A DNA stretch of 30,036 nucleotides, taken from NCBI GenBank assembly GCA_027623815.1, contig JAQBUV010000029.1, positions 1 to 30,036 of the forward strand, in the 5' to 3' direction. Positions 7,719 to 15,779 of this stretch are shown here, in pieces. The notes beneath the pieces are model-generated. The model worked only from the letters and a program-made list of their open reading frames with translations, was not told the origin of the DNA and made no database searches. The DNA is from Casp-Chloro-G3 sp002816715. GTDB lineage: Bacteria; Chloroflexota; Dehalococcoidia; Lucifugimonadales; UBA3495. The stretch's first letter is position 1. The number at the start of each line of letters is the position of its first letter. The translations under genes and the position numbers were made by a program.

Positions 7719-9050
7719 TCAGATGGAAGCTTCTGCCGGAGAGGTTGGTTCCGGCTCTTCCCGGGTCAACTGCGGAGGCTTCTTGATGGCGAAGAAGCAT
7801 AGGCTGGCGATGGCCGCGCAGATTCCCCCCGGGCCGATGGCCCAATCAAAGTTACCGAAGTGATCGAAAACCCAACCGGCATATACCGGCGACGCGATCA
7901 ACGCCCAGGAAAACGCGAAGGTGATATATCCCCGTAGCGTGGCGAAGCGGTCGCGCCCAAAGTATTCGCCCAACGCGGCCCAAACAATGATTCCAGCGCC
8001 ATCACCCATTCCCTGAAAAAAGATGAACAGCAGGATCAGAACAATGCCAAATCCGCTCCAATCACCGAAGAAAAGAAAAATGAAACCCAATGCCTCAATC
8101 GACAAGGTGCAGCCCAATATCAGCGACTTGGGAAAGCGATCACCAAAATAGCCAATGACCAGCCTGGAAAAGAAGTTGATCCCAAACATCAGTCCAGTCA
8201 GGTTGGCCGCCCCCTGATTGCTCAGGCCCTTGGTCTCAAGTATGGGCACAATGCTGACCAGAATGCCCAGGGTAGCCATCTGCCTCAGCCCGGCACCCAC
8301 CATGAGCAGCCAGTAGGCCCTGGTTCGCATCGCTTCTTTTACCGTGTAGTCCCGCAACTCCAACTGCCGGCCAGAGGGGCCGTTTCCCCCGCCGCTGGCC
8401 ATAGGCGGAGAGGTATCTCCGTCGGGTAGCAGCCCCATGTCTTCGGGCCGATTGCGGAAGAAGATGGTCAAGGGCAGCAATATGATCAGATAGAGAATTC
8501 CAGCCAGGAGCATCCCCTTTTGCCATCCGTGGCCGGTGATCAACCAGTTCATGGTCGGCACCAACGCCAGTCCGCCCAGGGAAGCGGTGGCCGCCAGTAT
8601 GGATATGGCCAATGATCGCCTTCTACGAAACCACTGGTTCAGACCGGCAAACATGGCGTGCTGGAAGGCGATGCTATTGCCCAAAGACACCATCAGCAGA
8701 TAGACCAGGGCAAAACCCCAGACGCCACTAATAAAGAAACCCAGGATGATGAACCCGGCAGCAGCCAGCAGAATGGACGGAACCAACATTCTGCGGTTGC
8801 CGTACCGATCAATTAGCCAGCCGGCGAAGGGGCCTTCCAGCCCGCCTTCTGCCCTGGCAATGGAGAATATCAAGTTGGTCTGGGCCTGGGAGATGCCCAG
8901 GGCAACGCGAATTGCGGGAACGAACACGGTGAAGCCCCGGAAGAAGATACCGCTGGCTACAAAAATCATGCCCGAAGTGATGGCAACCATCCACCAGCCG
9001 TAGTAGATGCGAGGACGGAGTTGGTTCAGGTTGTCGGAGGAGGGGTCCAA
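7719..9050 (-). CDS. MFS transporter, monocarboxylate/oxalate-antiporter type
   Basis: The 443-residue protein has twelve predicted membrane helices. The N-terminal motif PRIYYGWWMVAITSGMIF is typical of the oxalate:formate antiporter and monocarboxylate branch of the major facilitator family. The GWLIDRYGNRRM loop follows helix 2. A cytoplasmic central loop carries NRPEDMGLLPDGD, which closely matches SKPEDMGLRPDGD in the transporter at 19362-20684, so the two are paralogues. The start appears to be TTG; the stop is TGA. Substrates are probably small organic acids or similar metabolites. A small 6-bp-arm hairpin (7680-7696) follows the stop without a U-tract. Confidence 0.87.
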   Translation of the reverse strand: MDPSSDNLNQLRPRIYYGWWMVAITSGMIFVASGIFFRGFTVFVPAIRVALGISQAQTNLIFSIARAEGGLEGPFAGWLIDRYGNRRMLVPSILLAAAGFIILGFFISGVWGFALVYLLMVSLGNSIAFQHAMFAGLNQWFRRRRSLAISILAATASLGGLALVPTMNWLITGHGWQKGMLLAGILYLIILLPLTIFFRNRPEDMGLLPDGDTSPPMASGGGNGPSGRQLELRDYTVKEAMRTRAYWLLMVGAGLRQMATLGILVSIVPILETKGLSNQGAANLTGLMFGINFFSRLVIGYFGDRFPKSLILGCTLSIEALGFIFLFFGDWSGFGIVLILLFIFFQGMGDGAGIIVWAALGEYFGRDRFATLRGYITFAFSWALIASPVYAGWVFDHFGNFDWAIGPGGICAAIASLCFFAIKKPPQLTREEPEPTSPAEASI

Positions 9051-9321
9051 AGCGGAGTTTTGCCTCTCAAGAGAAGACCCGCCTCACAGCGGGCGAGGTG
9101 GGACAAATATACCTGGGTGTCCGAGTATCTAAAGCCGATCAATGTCAGTACGCTGACCAGTTTAGCGGTTCAACCGATGAAGTTCAACGATTTACGTCTG
9201 ATGTCAGGATGCCCTGACACTTCGCTGCTGCCCGAATCCCGTGGCATGGGATACAATTGGGCAAAGTACGAAACTGCGCCTGAGGGCGGTGTACCAGCAT
9301 CCCAACCTTGGAGGTAAATCG

Positions 9322-10383
9322 GTGCGCCATATAGTCCACGCCGACCTGGACGCCTTTTACGCGTCGGTGGAGCAAATGGACAACCCCCAATACCGAGGCA
9401 AGCCGGTGATGGTTGGCGGCAGTCCGGCATCGCGCGGAGTGGTGGCCGCCGCGTCCTACGAAGCGCGCAAATACGGCGTACGCTCGGCGATGCCCACCGT
9501 GACCGCCATCCGCCACTGCCCGCACGGGATTGTGGTGAAACCCAGGTTTGCCCGCTACCATGAGGTTTCCAGCCAGGTGATGGTCATCTTCCACCAACTG
9601 ACCGACCTGGTGGAGCCACTGTCTCTGGATGAGGCTTATCTGGACGTGACCCATCTGGTGGAAGCCGGACAAGAACCTCGAGCCATTGCCGAGAGCCTGA
9701 AGCGACGGGTCAAAGCAGAGGTGGGGCTGAACCTATCGGTGGGAGCCAGCACCTGCAAGTCGATTTCCAAGATTGCCTCAGACTTGCGCAAGCCCAACGG
9801 ACTGGTGGTCATCCCGCCGGGTTACGAGTCGCGCTTCCTGGCTCCGCTGCCGGTGGGCAAGCTGTCGGGCATTGGGCCGAAGTCAGTGGAGCAACTCCAC
9901 CGCGAGAATATTGAGACCATTGGACAACTGGCAACCCAACCCTTCGAGTGGTATTTACGACACTTCGGAAAACGCGCCAAGTCCGTCTGGAACCGGGCCA
10001 GAGGCGAAGACCAGGAACCGGTTCATACTGACCGGCCCACCAAGTCGGTGAGTTCCGAGAGTACTTTTCCCAATGATCTGAGCAACCCCGAAGCCCTCTA
10101 CCAGGAACTGGCCGGGCTGGCCAGTCGGGTCGCCCGACACCTGGCAGAAAAGGAACTTCAGGGAAAGACGGTGTGGGTAAAGCTGCGTCTAGCCGATTTC
10201 ACCACCTTCACCAGGCAGACCACCCTGCCCGCGCCAACTCGCTTGGAGGACATCATCCTGGAAACCGCCTGGAGATTGCTTGCCGCCGAACTGGCCCCCG
10301 ACCGCGCTTTTCGACTGCTGGGGGTTGGTATTTCTTCTTTTGGGGAAGCGGAGCAACTGGCGCTGCCGCTGGTTGGAGTGTGA
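9322..10383 (+). CDS. dinB: DNA polymerase IV (Y-family translesion polymerase)
   Basis: Starting at GTG 9322, which follows a GGAGGT ribosome site by six bases, the protein has 353 residues, the usual DinB length. Catalytic carboxylates are Asp8 in HADLDAFYASVEQ and Asp103-Glu104 in SLDEAYLDVT; Tyr13 occupies the steric-gate position that excludes ribonucleotides. YEARKYGVRSAMP and the helix-hairpin-helix LPVGKLSGIGPKSVEQL follow. The last residues, QLALPLVGV, contain a beta-clamp-binding motif, which shows that the terminal TGA is a true stop. An 81-base in-frame extension upstream lacks a ribosome site and is not favoured. It is convergent with the toxin gene. A CGGTT-C-AACCG palindrome at 9166-9176 could be an operator, but nothing confirms SOS control. 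Confidence 0.95.
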   Translation: MRHIVHADLDAFYASVEQMDNPQYRGKPVMVGGSPASRGVVAAASYEARKYGVRSAMPTVTAIRHCPHGIVVKPRFARYHEVSSQVMVIFHQLTDLVEPLSLDEAYLDVTHLVEAGQEPRAIAESLKRRVKAEVGLNLSVGASTCKSISKIASDLRKPNGLVVIPPGYESRFLAPLPVGKLSGIGPKSVEQLHRENIETIGQLATQPFEWYLRHFGKRAKSVWNRARGEDQEPVHTDRPTKSVSSESTFPNDLSNPEALYQELAGLASRVARHLAEKELQGKTVWVKLRLADFTTFTRQTTLPAPTRLEDIILETAWRLLAAELAPDRAFRLLGVGISSFGEAEQLALPLVGV

Positions 10384-10458
10384 CGAGAGAAGACAACCAA
10401 GAAAGACCGTCTCAGCAAATTGCAATTATTGCTGGTGTTACCCGAGACAGCCGCTGAT

Positions 10459-10800
10459 TTACCCTGGCAAATCCAAGGCGATCATCAAAGCCTGGCTTAA
10501 CCTGCTTACCGTCGAATCCGGCAATGTTCCCCAAACCTCTTGCAGCCGACCTTTATCTATCGCCCGAACCTGTTCCGCCATCGCCACTGAGTTCTGGCGC
10601 AATCCCCCTTCCCCACCTCTAACCTGTATCTGGCTAGGATATATCCTCTGCCCTCGGTCAGTGGTACAGGGAACTATCAAGACCACTGGGCTGTTGTCGT
10701 TAATGGCGTCGCGGCTGACAATAATCACCGGCCTCGTTCCAGACTGCTCAGAGCCTTCCGTAGGATTCAGGTTCGCGCTGTAAACCTCACCGCGCTTCAC
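10459..10800 (-). CDS. MazF/PemK-type endoribonuclease toxin
   Basis: The 113-residue protein is of the MazF/PemK family, whose members cleave mRNA at short motifs. Diagnostic stretches are MKRGEVYSANLNPTEGSEQSGTRPVIIVSRD at the N-terminus, then VLIVPCTTD and NSVAMAEQVRAIDKGRL. The start is GTG, whose bases overlap the antitoxin TGA stop as GTGA, giving translational coupling with the antitoxin made first. The length is normal and no disruption is seen. The stop is close to, and convergent with, the end of dinB. The cleavage target cannot be read from sequence. Confidence 0.9.
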   Translation of the reverse strand: MKRGEVYSANLNPTEGSEQSGTRPVIIVSRDAINDNSPVVLIVPCTTDRGQRIYPSQIQVRGGEGGLRQNSVAMAEQVRAIDKGRLQEVWGTLPDSTVSRLSQALMIALDLPG

Positions 10801-11072
10801 TTTGGATTCTCATTTTGCCGTAACGCTTCCCAATCGGATAGGTTGAACTCTTCGGAGATTTCTCGTGCCTCATTGCGGTAATTCTCATCCCCGGCCATTC
10901 CAGTAAACGCCTCATCAATTTCGCGTCGTTTTAACGCCGCCAACTCGTGGCCCAATGCGCTGGCAATCAATTCATTACGACTTTTTGCCTTTCCCTCCAT
11001 AACAGCCAGGTCAACCGCCTCCAACAACTGCTCAGGCAAAGTCACTGTAGTACGAACCGTCTGCTTGACCAT
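10797..11072 (-). CDS. Ribbon-helix-helix antitoxin of the MazF pair
   Basis: The 91-residue protein begins with a ribbon-helix-helix DNA-binding motif (TVRTTVTLPEQLLEAVDLAVMEGKAKSRNELIASAL). An acidic C-terminal tail with EAREISEEFNLSDWEALRQ is the kind of segment that neutralises MazF by occupying its RNA groove. It overlaps the toxin gene by four bases. A perfect TATAAT box and repeated ATCA-type elements lie upstream, consistent with autorepression, which is usual for such loci. Confidence 0.88.
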   Translation of the reverse strand: MVKQTVRTTVTLPEQLLEAVDLAVMEGKAKSRNELIASALGHELAALKRREIDEAFTGMAGDENYRNEAREISEEFNLSDWEALRQNENPK

Positions 11073-11108
11073 AAGCCCCCCGCTAAATTGGCATCAATTC
11101 TGGTTGCA

Positions 11109-11141
11109 ATTATAACATCAATTTAGGCATCATATTTGATG
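11109..11141 (-). promoter_or_regulatory. Promoter and putative operator of the toxin-antitoxin operon
   Basis: A perfect TATAAT (11114-11109, minus strand) lies 37 bases before the antitoxin start, with a poor -35 region. An inverted repeat CATCA-TATT-TGATG (11128-11141) covers the expected -35 position. Similar CATCAATT elements occur at about 11095 and 11117. The arrangement suggests several half-sites for the ribbon-helix-helix antitoxin. Confidence 0.55.
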
Positions 11142-11182
11142 ACAATAATGGCTGGGATACGCTAACCCGCCAAGAATTCCAA

Positions 11183-11941
11183 CTACCTAAACAAGTCCTT
11201 TTCCGGGTCACGCAGCAGAGCCTCATGGCTGGCATCTTCCATGGGTTCGTAGGGATAGCCTCTGATTATTGCCACCGGCACCCCCAGAACCTTGCCGGTG
11301 ACCAACTCCGCGGTGGCCGCTAGCTCATCGGCCGCGCAGATCACCGTGGTGTACATCATGTTGCCGTGGCTGTCTTCCTGTCCCACGTAACTGAGCATGG
11401 GGTTCATGCCAGCTATGCCAATGGCCACATCGGTCGCGCCGCTGCGCCAGGGACGGCCAAATGTATCGGAGATGATTACCGCCACATCCACGCCGAGCCT
11501 TTCCCTGATGGACTGCCGGATGCGCCGGGCTGAAGCGTCCGAGTCCACCGGCAGCAGGGCCACCGTGCCGTCGCCGGGGATGTTGGAGGCGTCGATTCCG
11601 GCATTGGCGCAGGTGAAACCGTGGTAGGTCTCGCTGATAATTACCCCCCGGTCCATCCGCACAATGCGGCGGCTCTCTCTGAGAATCAGCTCCGTGTGGC
11701 GGGGGTCTCGCCGGTGGTCTTCGGATATAGCCACCGCCAGGGGCGACGCTTCCACGCTGTCAATCCTCATCACCCGGCCCTCGGCTTTGGACACTATTTT
11801 CTGGGTAACGACCAGGATATCCCCAGGCTCAATTGGAGTGCCTTGTAGCTGGGCTGCATCCATTATCTGGGAGGCCAAGTCATCGCCCGCTTGGACTTCG
11901 GGGATGCCTTCAATGCCAATGGCGCGGATTTCCGGCGGCAT
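11183..11941 (-). CDS. cofE: Coenzyme F420-0:L-glutamate ligase
   Basis: CofE adds L-glutamate residues to F420-0 in a GTP-dependent reaction, making the mature coenzyme used by F420-dependent oxidoreductases. With the ATG at 11941, eight bases after a GAGGT site, the protein has 252 residues, matching the family. Signatures are IGIEGIPEVQAGDDLA, GDILVVTQKIVSKAEGR, the block RESRRIVRMDRGVIISETYHGFTCANAGID, and VIISDTFGRPWRSGATDVAIG. A longer reading from 11995 is possible but has no family support. No other F420 gene is adjacent, but two LLM-family enzymes lie elsewhere in the window. It is divergent from the adenosyltransferase gene. Confidence 0.93.
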   Translation of the reverse strand: MPPEIRAIGIEGIPEVQAGDDLASQIMDAAQLQGTPIEPGDILVVTQKIVSKAEGRVMRIDSVEASPLAVAISEDHRRDPRHTELILRESRRIVRMDRGVIISETYHGFTCANAGIDASNIPGDGTVALLPVDSDASARRIRQSIRERLGVDVAVIISDTFGRPWRSGATDVAIGIAGMNPMLSYVGQEDSHGNMMYTTVICAADELAATAELVTGKVLGVPVAIIRGYPYEPMEDASHEALLRDPEKDLFR

Positions 11942-12058
11942 AGCTGTGTACCTCAATGCTGGATGCCCCAAGTATAGCCTGCCCAATCCGCCCATGCTAC
12001 AATTGGAGCCTCTAGGCCATCAGCGCTTTCTTGAATCTGGAATACTGAGCCATCCCTG

Positions 12059-12682
12059 ATGGGTAGAAGTTCGCCGAGAGGTACTCCATTGACTACTTCA
12101 TCGTCTTCCGAGTCTTCCCACCGGAAAAAGGTCTACACCAAGTATGGCGACAAGGGCGAGACCAGCCTGCTCTATGGCGGTAGGGTCTCCAAGAACAGCG
12201 TCCATACCGAGGCTTACGGGATCACCGACGAGGCCGTATCCGCCATGGGCTTGGGCCGCGCGCTGTCCGCCGACCAGAAAGTAAAGGACATTCTGCGTGA
12301 CCTGCAACGGGAGCTTTTTACCATCGCCGCGGAACTGGCCACCGACCCGGGCAAGTACGAGCTATTCCACCAGCATTTCAAGCCGGTGACTCAAGAGATG
12401 GTGGATAGTCTGGAGACGACAATCGACTCGCTGGAAGAAGAGTTCACGATGCCTCAAGTCTTTGTCCTGCCTGGCGGTTCTCCGGCTTCTTCGGCCATCG
12501 ACATGGGCCGCACCATCATCCGCACCGCCGAGCGGCGAGTGGTCGCACTGGCGGAAGCGGGTCAGTTGACCAACGAGCTAATTCTGACCTATCTGAACCG
12601 ACTGGGCGATTTGCTGTTCGTTTTGGCCCGCTATGAGGACCGGGAACTGCCGATTGAGCGGGCGACCGGAGATCGGAGCTAG
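12059..12682 (+). CDS. PduO-type cob(I)alamin adenosyltransferase
   Basis: The enzyme transfers adenosyl from ATP to cob(I)alamin to form coenzyme B12. The 207-residue protein has the N-terminal ATP-binding motif TKYGDKGETSLLYGGRV, the VHTEAYGITDEA segment, and the C-terminal signature LPGGSPASSAIDMGRTIIRTAERRVVAL, typical of the PduO class. The first approximately 20 residues are Ser/Thr-rich and unconserved, so initiation could be slightly downstream. It is followed closely by hisH and probably shares its transcript. No cobalamin riboswitch is recognisable upstream. Confidence 0.92.
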   Translation: MGRSSPRGTPLTTSSSSESSHRKKVYTKYGDKGETSLLYGGRVSKNSVHTEAYGITDEAVSAMGLGRALSADQKVKDILRDLQRELFTIAAELATDPGKYELFHQHFKPVTQEMVDSLETTIDSLEEEFTMPQVFVLPGGSPASSAIDMGRTIIRTAERRVVALAEAGQLTNELILTYLNRLGDLLFVLARYEDRELPIERATGDRS

Positions 12683-12728
12683 GAAGTTCCAACACCTGTA
12701 TCCAAGCGGAAATGCCAGGTCTTACCAT

Positions 12729-13403
12729 ATGAGCGGTCCCACTAAAGGCACCAACAAAGACGCCATCAAAATTGTAGTTATCGACTACGAGTCGGGGAAC
12801 CTGCGCAGTGTCGCCAAGGCGCTGGAGACCACCGGAGTTTCTCCGTGGGTCACCGGCGATCCTGGCGAGATCGATAGTGCCGATGCCGTCATCCTGCCCG
12901 GCGTCGGCTCTGGCCCGGCGGCAATGGAGGCCCTGCGCCAGCGCGGACTGGTGGAACCAATTCGGCAGTACGTTGCATCGGGCAAAGCCTTCCTGGGCGT
13001 ATGCCTGGGTTTGCAGCTTTTACTAGACCACACTGAAGAGGGCGACGCGGCCTGTCTGGGTATCGTTCCCGGCACTGTTAGAAAGCTGCCCTCAACCCTC
13101 AAAGTGCCCCACATGGGCTGGAACAGCGTGGAATTTAAGACCGCCCACCCGGTCTTCGACGGCATCCCCCAGGGCAGTTATTTCTATTTCGTGCACAGCT
13201 ATTACGCCGATCCCAAAGACCAGGCATCGGTAGCCGGAATCACCGAATACAGCATCCCCTTCTGTAGCGTCTACGCTCGGGGCAACCTGGTAGCCACCCA
13301 GTTTCACCCGGAAAAGAGCGGCACCGTTGGCTTACGGATTTACCGCAACTTTGTCGCCCTGGTCGCCGAGAATAAGGCGAAACGGGTGGGCAACCCGGCG
13401 TAA
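12729..13403 (+). CDS. hisH: Imidazole glycerol phosphate synthase, glutamine amidotransferase subunit
   Basis: HisH releases ammonia from glutamine and passes it to HisF in histidine biosynthesis. The 224-residue protein shows the class I triad: Cys92 in FLGVCLGLQLL, His193 and Glu195 in QFHPEKSG. IVVIDYESGNLRSV and the oxyanion-strand segment ILPGVGSGP are also conserved. The ATG at 12729 follows an AGGT by eight bases; a longer reading would overlap the adenosyltransferase gene. hisA follows after 25 bases. hisF is not in the window. Confidence 0.95.
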   Translation: MSGPTKGTNKDAIKIVVIDYESGNLRSVAKALETTGVSPWVTGDPGEIDSADAVILPGVGSGPAAMEALRQRGLVEPIRQYVASGKAFLGVCLGLQLLLDHTEEGDAACLGIVPGTVRKLPSTLKVPHMGWNSVEFKTAHPVFDGIPQGSYFYFVHSYYADPKDQASVAGITEYSIPFCSVYARGNLVATQFHPEKSGTVGLRIYRNFVALVAENKAKRVGNPA

Positions 13404-13428
13404 TGGATAGCCACCTAATGGATACACA

Positions 13429-14160
13429 ATGGAAGTAATCCCTTCTATCGACATAAAATCCGGGCGTTGCGTGCGCCTGTACCAGGGTGATTATCAGCAG
13501 GAGACCGTCTATTCGGAAGACCCGCTGGCAGTGGCTGTTGCCTGGGAAGAGCAGGGCGCACCAAGGCTGCACCTGGTTGACCTGGATGGCGCCGCCAATG
13601 GCACCCCTGCCAATTTTGAAATAATCTCCGCCATCGTGAGTCAGTTAAAAATCCCGGTTCAGGTTGGCGGCGGCATCCGTGACTTGGCGACCACAGAGAC
13701 TTTGATATCGGCGGGCGTAGACCGAGTGGTCATTGGCACCGCCGCCGTGGAGCAGCCTGCGCTGGTGCAAGAACTTTGCGAGAAATATGGTAAGCAGAGG
13801 GTGGTCGTGGCGTTGGACGCCCGCAATGGTCAGGTAGCCATCAAGGGCTGGACCGAAAACACTTCGGTAAGCGCGCTGCAACTGGTCAAAGACATGACCG
13901 CCATCGGCGTGGAACGACTGCTGTACACCGACATCTCTCGGGACGGCACTCTGGCCGGGCCAAATTTCTCCGCCAACGCGATTCTGGTGCAGAATACCGC
14001 GATGAGGGTGCAGGCCTCCGGGGGCATTGCATCCTTGAAGCACATTGAACGTCTGACCGGAATTGGTGTGGAGGCAGTCATTTTGGGCCGGGCCCTCTAC
14101 ACCGGCGACATAAAATTAGCCGAGGCAATCGCCTCGGCTCAAGGTATGACTAAAGAGTAG
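13429..14160 (+). CDS. hisA: ProFAR isomerase (HisA)
   Basis: HisA converts ProFAR to PRFAR, the step before HisH/HisF in histidine biosynthesis. The 243-residue TIM barrel opens with MEVIPSIDIKSGRCVRLYQGDY. The acid-base aspartates are Asp8 and Asp130 (VVALDAR). Phosphate-binding loops are QVGGGIRD and the QASGGIAS segment. The leader repeats TAATGGATA twice just before the ATG. The 3' end contains a perfect hairpin that seems to serve the convergent GNAT gene. HisA is distinguished from HisF by its N-terminal SIDIKSGRCVRL and position after hisH. Confidence 0.95.
   Translation: MEVIPSIDIKSGRCVRLYQGDYQQETVYSEDPLAVAVAWEEQGAPRLHLVDLDGAANGTPANFEIISAIVSQLKIPVQVGGGIRDLATTETLISAGVDRVVIGTAAVEQPALVQELCEKYGKQRVVVALDARNGQVAIKGWTENTSVSALQLVKDMTAIGVERLLYTDISRDGTLAGPNFSANAILVQNTAMRVQASGGIASLKHIERLTGIGVEAVILGRALYTGDIKLAEAIASAQGMTKE
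14118..14139 (-). terminator. Terminator of the NUDIX-GNAT operon inside the hisA 3' end
   Basis: The arms AGCCGAGGC and GCCTCGGCT pair perfectly over nine bases around a four-base loop. Read on the minus strand, the hairpin lies 34 bases after the GNAT stop and is followed by AATTTTAT, a short U-rich tail. In the hisA direction there is no U-tract. The sequence is also codons of hisA (LAEAIASA). Confidence 0.6.
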
Positions 14161-14172
14161 CTCGATGGTTTC

Positions 14173-14805
14173 TTAGCTATCGTTGACCGATTGGCCCTGT
14201 CTGAGCACCGGCGGTTCGGCGTCACAAACGCGTTCTCCGCCCTTCTCCTGCAGATAGCCCCAGCGACTGGACAAGCGCTCCTCAACCCTCTCCAGCCAAT
14301 CACCCCGCAACACTTCCATCAACAAGAAGTCCTGCCCCATGCGCCGCACTGGTCTCACCGGATTGAAGCCACACTTGGCAAAGCACTTCTGCGCACGCTC
14401 ATTCCACTGGAGGGTATGCAGGTACACGCGCTTCAGATTCCTTTCTGAGAACATGAACTCGAGCAGCGTAACCACGGCGTCGTAGCCATAGGCCCCGCTC
14501 CAGTAGTCCCGGTCACCAATGACAATGCCCAACTCAGCTTCACGATTAACGCTGTCCAGGTCATAGTACATGCAGTTTCCGATGAATTTTCCGCCGGCCA
14601 CTTCAATGCCAAAGTGGTGTGAGCCGGGGGTTGGATAGCGCAACTGGTCTTGAAAAATCTTCAGGTAACGGTCGTAGTTCATGGTCAGGGGGTAAGCGGC
14701 ATCTAGCTTGGCTAATTCCGGGTCGCTGCGCCAGATATAGTCCGACTCGGCATCTTCCAAACGCTTGTCTCTCAATAGCACTCGGACACCCTGCAACCCC
14801 ACCAT
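14173..14805 (-). CDS. GNAT N-acetyltransferase, RimJ/RimL type
   Basis: The 210-residue protein fits the RimJ/RimL-type acetyltransferases, which transfer acetyl from acetyl-CoA to an amino group. It has VRVLLRDKRLEDAESDYIWRSDPELAKLD at the start, the core strand HHFGIEVAGGKFIGNCMYYDLD, and the acetyl-CoA region ELGIVIGDRDYWSGAYGYDAVVTLLEFMF, then LKRVYLHTLQWNERAQKCFAKCGF. Its ATG directly follows the NUDIX stop codon with no spacer, so the two are translationally coupled. The substrate is unknown. The tail after residue 165 is not conserved in the family. Confidence 0.87.
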   Translation of the reverse strand: MVGLQGVRVLLRDKRLEDAESDYIWRSDPELAKLDAAYPLTMNYDRYLKIFQDQLRYPTPGSHHFGIEVAGGKFIGNCMYYDLDSVNREAELGIVIGDRDYWSGAYGYDAVVTLLEFMFSERNLKRVYLHTLQWNERAQKCFAKCGFNPVRPVRRMGQDFLLMEVLRGDWLERVEERLSSRWGYLQEKGGERVCDAEPPVLRQGQSVNDS

Positions 14806-15300
14806 CTAGCCACCTCGCTCGCGTTGCGAAATCAACTCCAACGCCTCACGCAAGACGTCAACCTCATTGGGGTAGGCCAAGGATTCCAGCGCTTCGTCTG
14901 AAGAAAACCATTGCACGATGTCAAACTCCTGGTCGTGCTGATCCGTGTTACCACCGACCGGGTTCATCAGATAGAAATGCACCGTCTTGTGGTAGCGGAC
15001 ATCGCTCTCCCGGTCGGCGAACCAGTAGTCGATGCTCCGGATGGGTTCTTCGATCTCCACTTCCAAGCCAGTCTCTTCTCTAACTTCACGGAGCGCAGTC
15101 TGCTCCATAGTCTCGCCAAGGTCTGGAGTGCCCTTGGCCAAGCTCCAGCGAACCGGGTTGTCCCGACCGCATAAAACGGTCTCAATTCCACCATTGGCTA
15201 TGCGATACACGACGCCGCCCGCCGATACCGGTTCTTCAATCCTGGGATTCTTCCCTTTGCCCGGGGTTTTCCGATTCGTTTGGTGACCGTCTCTCGCCAT
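14806..15300 (-). CDS. NUDIX hydrolase
   Basis: This 164-residue protein belongs to the pyrophosphohydrolases that cleave nucleoside diphosphates linked to another moiety. The complete Nudix box spans about residues 57-79 (GTPDLGETMEQTALREVREETGL), with the metal-binding REVREE intact. The N-terminal stretch of about 20 basic residues precedes the domain start at EEPVSAGGVVYR. It is the first gene of a two-gene unit with the GNAT. The general architecture resembles Ap4A-hydrolase or MutT-like enzymes; the substrate is not determined. Confidence 0.92.
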   Translation of the reverse strand: MARDGHQTNRKTPGKGKNPRIEEPVSAGGVVYRIANGGIETVLCGRDNPVRWSLAKGTPDLGETMEQTALREVREETGLEVEIEEPIRSIDYWFADRESDVRYHKTVHFYLMNPVGGNTDQHDQEFDIVQWFSSDEALESLAYPNEVDVLREALELISQRERGG

Positions 15301-15352
15301 TAACTAGCGCTGCTCCGGCACCCACTTCAGAAAACGGTATGCCTTTAGTTTT

Positions 15353-15393
15353 GTTAAATCTGTAACCCTTAAGGGTTTTCTAGTTGATTTAAC
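15353..15393. repeat. Nested palindrome upstream of the NUDIX-GNAT operon
   Basis: Outer arms GTTAAATC (15353-15360) and GATTTAAC (15386-15393) are perfect over eight bases. Between them lies the 14-base perfect palindrome AACCCTTAAGGGTT (15364-15377). The whole sits between the MoaD-like stop and the NUDIX start. It could be an operator, a terminator without a U-tract, or a relic of a mobile element. Confidence 0.6.
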
Positions 15394-15448
15394 CAAGCCA
15401 TTGTAAGTGCATGGGTCGGGGCAGTCAACGCCGTTCCAAAGCTGCGTC

Positions 15449-15742
15449 CTATCTGATATCGGCTCTGATATCGGCGGAATTTCCGCCCCCGATGGCTGGC
15501 ACAAAGTGGACTTCGCTGTTCTCGTTTAGCCGTTCCATCAGGCCCAGACGAGCGATTTCCCCGTCAATTGAGACCGCCAGATTGCTTCTGATCTGGCCTG
15601 CCTCAACCAGGCGATCCTTCATGCCTGGATAAAGTTCATCCAGCCCGTTGACCAACTGCCGCACGTTGCGGGCCTCAACATCTACTTGTTTCACGCCACC
15701 GGTCAGCGGTTGGAGCATGGTGGGCACGAATACCGTTACCAT
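15449..15742 (-). CDS. MoaD/ThiS-family ubiquitin-like sulfur carrier with C-terminal extension
   Basis: The ATG at 15742 follows AAGGAG by eight bases, giving 97 residues with the beta-grasp pattern of small sulfur carriers. MVTVFVPTMLQPLTGG is the first hairpin, NVRQLVNGLDELYPGMKDRL the helix, and NSEVHFVPAIGGG the final strand. Carriers normally end in Gly-Gly, whose carboxylate is adenylated and then thiolated. Here the glycines are followed by NSADIRADIR, encoded partly by a tandem 12-base repeat GCCGATATCAGA. Activation would therefore need trimming of the tail, as known for some extended carriers. No moa, thi or cys genes are adjacent, though mobA lies 9 kb away. The acceptor pathway is unknown. 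Confidence 0.8.
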   Translation of the reverse strand: MVTVFVPTMLQPLTGGVKQVDVEARNVRQLVNGLDELYPGMKDRLVEAGQIRSNLAVSIDGEIARLGLMERLNENSEVHFVPAIGGGNSADIRADIR

Positions 15743-15779
15743 GGCGTGCACTCCTTAAAATGCAATGATGCTCGGATTC

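Noticed and set aside
9166..9176. CGGTT-C-AACCG palindrome upstream of dinB as an SOS box.
   Set aside because: No LexA consensus is known to me for this lineage, and the palindrome is 146 bases from the chosen start without a clear promoter.
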